This document shows positions 59,269 to 64,000 of a stretch of 64,000 nucleotides of DNA, piece by piece. The DNA lies in NCBI GenBank assembly GCA_963971285.1, contig OZ020257.1:12042602-12106601 (forward strand), written 5' to 3'. The first letter of the stretch is position 1; the number at the start of each line of letters is the position of its first letter. This stretch comes from Astropecten irregularis (Eukaryota; Echinodermata; Asteroidea; Paxillosida; Astropectinidae). The position numbers and the translations under genes were made by a program. The notes under the pieces are model-generated. The model ran no database searches and was not told the origin of the DNA. It saw nothing but the letters and a program-made list of their open reading frames with translations.

Positions 59269-59751
59269 GGGTGCACCACACTAAATAAACTCCCATTGAC
59301 CTTAGTGTAAAATCCCTCAACTTCACAGTTCAAAAAAACCCATCCAGAAGTTTCTCAGTTGTTGGTGCAATAGTGTAAATGATAGTGTGAACTCTCATCT
59401 ACCCAATTCTTTTCAATTTTTGGTTGGGTAACCGATTGGATTTTTTGCTAATTGCCCCAAGAAAAAAACACCCCCGAAATGTCCTTCTTCCGTAACCGAC
59501 TTGCTACGAGTTTTCATGAAGCAACCCTCCACGTTCAAGACAATGTAGGACCGGATTTTAAACCAAAATATCTCAAGTCTCCACAACAGGCTGAAACACT
59601 GAACCCCCAGGTTGTCATAACCAGTCAAAACTACACAATATATTAATTGCACGACCCCCCAAATTGCATATTTAAAAAACATTTGAGGGTACACACATTA
59701 TGATAATCAGCTCGGCGCATTGATTTTTGAGCTATTTAGTGTGGTGCATCC
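59269..59751. mobile_element. R element, copy 3
   Basis: 483 bp, same as copies 1 and 2 by eye. Left flank TATA (end of S), right flank TGAC, after which unrelated sequence resumes. Confidence 0.87.
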
Positions 59752-59755
59752 TGAC

Positions 59756-60603
59756 ACGCACTTCACCGGCGTCTCTTTTTATATACACCTTTGTCGCGGC
59801 CTTCCCACAACAATCTGTGAACAAGTTTTTTTCAACAAGGTCTGTATTTGGAAATGGCTTTGTGGACGGTAGGTTGTTTTTGAAGGGCTTGTTGATCTTG
59901 TCCGTCCCGTGATTCTTGCTCTGCTTGTAATAATCGGTGTATTGTGAATTTTCGACAACCAGTGGAGGCAAATTAAATCCACATGGGATGTTTCTTCTAT
60001 TTTTTTTACAAGCAGGGATACAATACGTGCGTGAGTTAAGTGTTACAAAAATGGCCCAGACATCGGTTATGGTTGAATCGATTGTGCAATAATCACATAA
60101 ATCAGTGTGTACACTTTACTGCATTTTCTCCCTTTTGACAATCACCTAACAATGCCGCCGAAAAGCTTTTCAGGAGTGTGAGCTCTGGATTCAGTGGGAA
60201 CAGAAAACACGGGATGAATAAAATACAAAATACAAACCAGGGCCGAGTCTTTTATGAAGAGTTCATGAGGCATACCATTTACACCGCGAATTTCTTTTTT
60301 GAGAGGGAGTAAAGCAGAACCTTTGTTGACGGGAGAAATATTACCCGCAACCGGCAAAGAAATCGCCAACAAAAGTGGTTCAAGTTCCGTCAATGCGTTC
60401 TTAAAGTATAGGTCAAACACCTAACACTGATTCCACTTAATACTGCTCCGCCGTGACTGACAATTGCCTATACACGCTGGAATCGAATATAAAAGCCCTT
60501 CTTGTTATATCAGGCGACACTGTTACTAAACTCAGCATTCATGTTAACCAGTTCTTCAAATCTGTTCTTTCTGTCATACTCAAGTGTTATTTTTTTTTCA
60601 AAA
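59756..60603. other. Unassigned sequence
   Basis: No gene or family repeat recognised. The 92-codon minus frame at 60142-60420 is not convincing. Confidence 0.42.
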
Positions 60604-60672
60604 TGCTTGGAGTTAGGAGGGCCTTAGGAGGGACGTGTTTTTATCGTAGCAGAATCTTTATCGAACTTCTGA
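60604..60672 (+). mobile_element. FB-G, left-half copy
   Basis: ATGCTTGGAGTTAGGAGGGC, then GACGTGTTTTTATCG and AGAATCTTTATCGAACTT. Left arm only, diverged. Confidence 0.6.
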
Positions 60673-60855
60673 ATGGATAAATTCTTCTCCTTTTCCCCCC
60701 AATAAATTCCTGTGAATAGCTCACGTTCCTCTTAGCTTGTTAAACTTGCTTCTCCATTATGAAGAATGTAGTATGGAAAAAAGGTTTTAACACAAAAGGC
60801 AACTTCATTTTGAATTTGAGATTTATCGTCAGTGAGTATAGCTCGTGTCAGAAGG

Positions 60856-61076
60856 GCCCTAGTTTCCAATTCTCGGCTTCGGCTCCATTTTGTGAATCCA
60901 TTCCAAAATAACGGGTATCAAAATAGAGGCTTCTGGCTACGGTTTGGAAGTAGATTCTCTATTTTGAACAAGAAAACGGAGATTCTGCTTCAATGAAAAG
61001 CAACAACCTAATTTCAGCATATGGGTGACAGCACCGGAACCGGAGCCTGAGCCGGAGCCGAGGTTTGGAAAAGGGC
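60856..61076. mobile_element. FB-J, copy 2
   Basis: Left CTCGGCTTCGGCTCC, right GGAGCCGAGGTTTGGAAAAG. Interior ATAACGGGTATCAAAATAGA and GGCTACGGTTTGGAAGTAGA shared with copy 1. 221 bp; the left tip is more decayed. Confidence 0.78.
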
Positions 61077-61897
61077 TCAGACGTTTAATGTATAACGTTC
61101 CGTGACCGTAATATCGAAACGGCCCATTGCGTCCCAGGTTAGCAGTAGGCTACTTCAGAACTCAGTTAAGAATCAGTATTATATTTCTCACCAGTATTCC
61201 AACTACTGTACCAACGTTTCAGTCGGTTTCAGGCAATTGGAAATAGCCAAACTCTCTCAAAAATGTCTCATTCTATAAAAAAAAATCTTTCCCTTAAAGG
61301 TCTGAAGCACAGGAAAAGCAAGCAGCGAACCGTAGTTCCAACCGCGAACGCCCATTTCCGTATTAACTTGTAAACTGAACGGCACACCGCTGCTTTGCCT
61401 AGTTAGAAACAGCTTGAGAACCAGACAAGGTTAATCTTCCGGTTACCTCCTTAATTCCGCAGAGGTGGGTAGAATAATACGCTGTATTCCCTCTAGGAAG
61501 TGGTGGGGGCAAGACGTCTTGTATCCCACTCGCCCTGTCCGTGACTCCAAGTAGAGGGCTAGGCTAGCTAGGCTCTACCGTCCGGGAAGCAGAATCGCGG
61601 TTATCTTGATATGGGATACCGGGAATCTCTTTTAATAGTACCAATTATTTCGAACTGGATGATCCCAATGGACAAGCGGTGTTGAACGCTAGGGTCGTTG
61701 CTCACGGGGTTTTTGTTGTTCTGAAGTGGAGGGCATGAGTGCAATGGCAGATGTTAGTAATAAAACCAGGGTCGCATATTCTTCACCCGCGGGAGTTGAC
61801 TCGGTGTCATTGATTACAAGTTCATCCTCCCCGGGTTGTAGTAAAACATGTCAAATTAAAGGGAAACAACACTGCGAAATTTCTTTCTTGACATTTG
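61077..61897. other. Unassigned sequence
   Basis: No gene or family repeat recognised. Confidence 0.45.
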
Positions 61898-62075
61898 ATG
61901 TCTTGGCATATTTTTGACACTTCGACACGTTTTCCAGCCATATTTTTGACATTTTGACACGTTTTCTTGTCATGTTTTTAACACTTTGACACGTCTTGTC
62001 ATATTTTGACACGTTTCTTGTCATATTTTTGACACTTTGACACGTTTTCTTGTCATATTTTGACACGTTTAAAGA
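61898..62075 (+). repeat. Minisatellite (TTTGACAC/CGTTTTCTTGTCAT)
   Basis: About five units of 22-36 bp built from TTTTTGACACTTTGACACG and TTTTCTTGTCATATTTTGAC. Copies differ by loss of short blocks. The minus-strand frame across it is a repeat by-product. Confidence 0.85.
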
Positions 62076-62096
62076 CATTATAGCAGCCAAGGAGTG

Positions 62097-62111
62097 CCGA
62101 CAGAGGGCGCT
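62097..62111 (+). promoter_or_regulatory. CTCF-like motif
   Basis: CCGACAGAGGGCGCT fits the CTCF core CCRNYAGRGGGCRCY well. Confidence 0.38.
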
Positions 62112-62305
62112 AATGGATTATAGTTTTTCTTGACATAAAGCCAAAGTGTGAGATATAATGTAGGCCTACCTTGTACATTGTAAGCAAATATACCAATAAA
62201 GTCTCCTTATAAAGTATCTTTAAGGCTCGGTTTATTATCATCCCTTTATTATATTTTTTTAAATGTGTCCTATTACACTTATCAGTCATCGTTAATGTCA
62301 TGAAT

Positions 62306-62366
62306 GTTCTCCCATCCAAGTACTGTAAGAGGTCGACGTTGCTTAACTTCGGTAATCATGTCTACG
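62306..62366 (-). mobile_element. 5S rRNA-derived promoter fragment (SINE3-like)
   Basis: The minus strand reads CGAAGTTAAGCAACGTCG (5S A box and intermediate element) and GTACTTGGATGGGAGA (5S C box) at near-native spacing. The sequence upstream of the A box and downstream of the C box does not match 5S rRNA, so it is not a 5S gene. 5S-headed SINEs (SINE3 type) are known from deuterostomes, and the 62.1-62.3 kb sequence downstream on this strand may be its body. Confidence 0.7.
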
Positions 62367-63828
62367 GATCTTCCGCTGAACTATTTTCATAACACGCATG
62401 ACGCAGTCATACTGCTCACCCTAAACCCTTTCGGTTTGTTGAGAGACAATTACATCCTTTATAATCCGTCTGAGGAGGTAACTGGGATTGCTTGGAAGTT
62501 TGAAAGTAAAATCTAGATTTGGAGTTGCTTAGCTCTGTGATCTGATGCTCCTCATATGCATTCAGTGTGTGGGGTCCTGCTTATACAGGCCCACCCTACT
62601 CATGCTTCACAAACTTGGCGTCTGCATGATATTTGAAGCTATATTATTAGAGAACTCCCGCTGTGGATCTTAGGTTCCTAGTAGTTCAAGCAAAGTTCAC
62701 CTCAACATCACAGCAATGATCATCACTTCAACGATGAGTAAAAGAAAAATGAGCAAAATGCCTTCTTCCGAAGTGTCAGTTTATAAAGCTGCATCTAATT
62801 CGAGCAATAATTGACGGAGAAATTGCATTATCTGTCCTTCCAGAATTTTAACGGCGACACTTAGAGAAGTTTTCTCCTTTGAAGTTGGTCATGTTCACAG
62901 GCCTGTTTAATAGCTGTGATGGGCAATTAAAATGCCGCGCCGTTCCATAAAAAGAAAAGTGGTTTACTTGTGGGAGAGGTTATGTAGGGACATTGGATCC
63001 TGTTCAGGACGGATCGCGAGGGTCTCGGCTTACGATGACAACTTGTTAACGAGTGAGTCGCAGCCCGGGCGGCGGGCCGCCGCGCGGCGTGCCAGGCCGG
63101 GCGACGGACTCCGGGCCCGCTGTAAACATGTCCCTGTCGCTAAGCAAAAGGAATTCCCGCAGTTAAAATACTTTGAATCCGGCAATATATCTTCAAGTTA
63201 GCAACCGGGAATGCGGACGGCATCGCTGAGATTCCCGCCAAATGATATCAACATCCCAAATAAGCAGACGATGTATTTACCGTCCAGGCTCGATTCCTCT
63301 TTTTGGTTTATACTGTCTTGTTTCTCTTGCCACAATGAGCAGCAGTATATAGCCCCAAGGTTATGCGACAGTCGTAAAACACATCTCAGCAATTGTCGGC
63401 TGGAGTGCTCTTTCAACATTAATCATTACAATTACACGTAAAGGTTATGAAAGTGAGCCTTTGGCTCGTCATTTGTTTTGTCCGACTGAACAACTTAAGT
63501 TCCTAGAAGCCAAACTCCTGCTTTTAACCCCTTGTAAACGTCGGAGTTTCCTGACTGTGTGGCCTCATGCGAGGATAACAAACAGAAGAATATTAAAGTT
63601 ACGAAGAATTCCCGAACTCCTATACTCAGCAGAATGTTTTAACAACGCCGGTATTTATAAAGCTGAGCTTAACCGACCATAGGAAACCTTACTCTAAGAC
63701 TGCCGACCATAGCACTCGATTCTAGCTGGATTTGTCTTGAAATCAACCCTTTTGATTTGAAATTAATATCAAAAGAACCGCTACTGCACACACAAGTCAA
63801 CGTGCGTCGGTATAAGTACATCATACAA
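62367..63828. other. Unassigned sequence with a GC-rich block
   Basis: No gene called. 63055-63125 is very GC-rich with many CpG (GGCGGGCCGCCGCGCGGCGT), inside an 89-codon frame (62932-63201) of arginine-rich, unrecognised sequence. It could be a CpG-rich promoter or first exon. Confidence 0.4.
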
Positions 63829-63974
63829 GGGGTCGATTTCACCAAATTCATTGTATAAACTTATTATCAATCATAGGACTTACAATAATTGTATTGCATC
63901 CCTACGTATAGGCTTTGACGGGTTAGCCTTCATAACTTGAGTTACAATCGATCGTAGGGCTTCGTGAAATCGAC
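63829..63974. mobile_element. FB-D, copy 5
   Basis: GGGGTCGATTTCACCAAATT at the left, GGGCTTCGTGAAATCGAC at the right, ATTGCATCCCTACG and GGGTTAGCCTTC inside. The right GGGG complement is lost. About 146 bp. Confidence 0.82.
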
Positions 63975-64000
63975 TGCTGCACAATGACCCTTCGGAGTTG

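Larger units (their letters stand above)
56370..59755. mobile_element. R-S-R-S-R array with outer TGAC duplication
   Basis: Three 483-bp R elements alternate with two S spacers of 964 and 965 bp. The period is 1447 then 1448 bp; the 1-base difference is a G-run of 11 versus 12. By eye all R copies are the same and the S copies differ only in that run. TGAC lies just before the first R (56370-56373) and just after the last (59752-59755). TATA lies on both sides of the middle R. This suggests a transposed composite unit or stepwise homologous integration of an R+S circle; an assembly error also has to be considered. Confidence 0.9.

Noticed and set aside
56518-59694. Three copies of 93-codon (minus) and 64-codon (plus) frames that look like a conserved tandem gene family
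   Set aside because: They are preserved only because the R element is triplicated almost without change; there is no domain, and two antiparallel frames cannot both be explained by selection.
56374-59751. R as LTRs and S as the interior of an LTR retrotransposon array
   Set aside because: R has long inverted ends with 4-bp flanks outside them, TG..CA ends give no matching flanks, and S has no protein-coding, primer-binding or polypurine signal that I can see.
62306-62366. Functional 5S rRNA gene
   Set aside because: Only the internal promoter matches; both ends of the 5S sequence are missing.
63055-63125. rRNA fragment, because of its high GC content
   Set aside because: No recognisable 18S or 28S motif; more likely a CpG-rich island.

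Overview
This window reads as a gene-poor stretch (intergenic or intronic) of a eukaryotic nuclear genome. The A+T-rich composition, the dense small non-autonomous transposons, the tRNA- and 5S-derived SINE pieces, a CR1/L2-type LINE 3' end and a Helentron-like element all point to a metazoan. A marine invertebrate deuterostome, possibly an echinoderm, is my best guess, but this is inference from repeat style and no single marker proves it. The longest open frame is 148 codons, and none outside the LINE resembles a known protein. There is no operon structure, CRISPR array, rRNA operon or intact tRNA gene. I do not claim any host protein-coding gene.

Most of the identifiable content is repeats, which I name by the sequence of their ends. 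TTAA-A and TTAA-B are small elements flanked by TTAA (7 and 6 copies); they share one half and have different other halves. TTAA-C is a third TTAA element. FB-D, E, G, J, K, L, M, N and P are foldback families with long inverted ends. There are two hAT-type MITEs with 8-bp target duplications, one mariner-type MITE with TA flanks, four tRNA-derived SINE types, a 5S-promoter fragment, two Penelope-like terminal motifs, and several minisatellites.

Layout: 0-9 kb holds foldback and tRNA-SINE copies and a Helentron-like element with core tandem repeats. 9-15 kb is a dense TTAA/FB-D/hAT cluster with a nested insertion. 15-24 kb is mostly unassigned, with a mariner MITE and one SINE. 24-31 kb has TTAA-C nested in FB-K, then FB-P, a hairpin-bounded GC-rich block and the LINE fragment. 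31-40 kb is sparse. 40-53 kb has a hAT MITE nested in a foldback, a tRNA-headed palindrome and a minisatellite split by a TTAA element. 56.4-59.8 kb is the most striking part: a 483-bp inverted-ended element (R) alternates with a 964-965-bp spacer (S) as R-S-R-S-R. The whole array is bounded by the same 4-bp direct repeat (TGAC) and the middle R by another (TATA). 60-64 kb is sparse, with a minisatellite and a 5S-like piece.

The insertions overlap enough to give a relative order: TTAA-A after FB-D, TTAA-C after FB-K, hAT after FB-G, TTAA-B after the 52-kb minisatellite. Other scattered signals are seven CTCF-like motifs, two CRE palindromes 235 bp apart, and a strong excess of the 8-mer TAGGCCTA.
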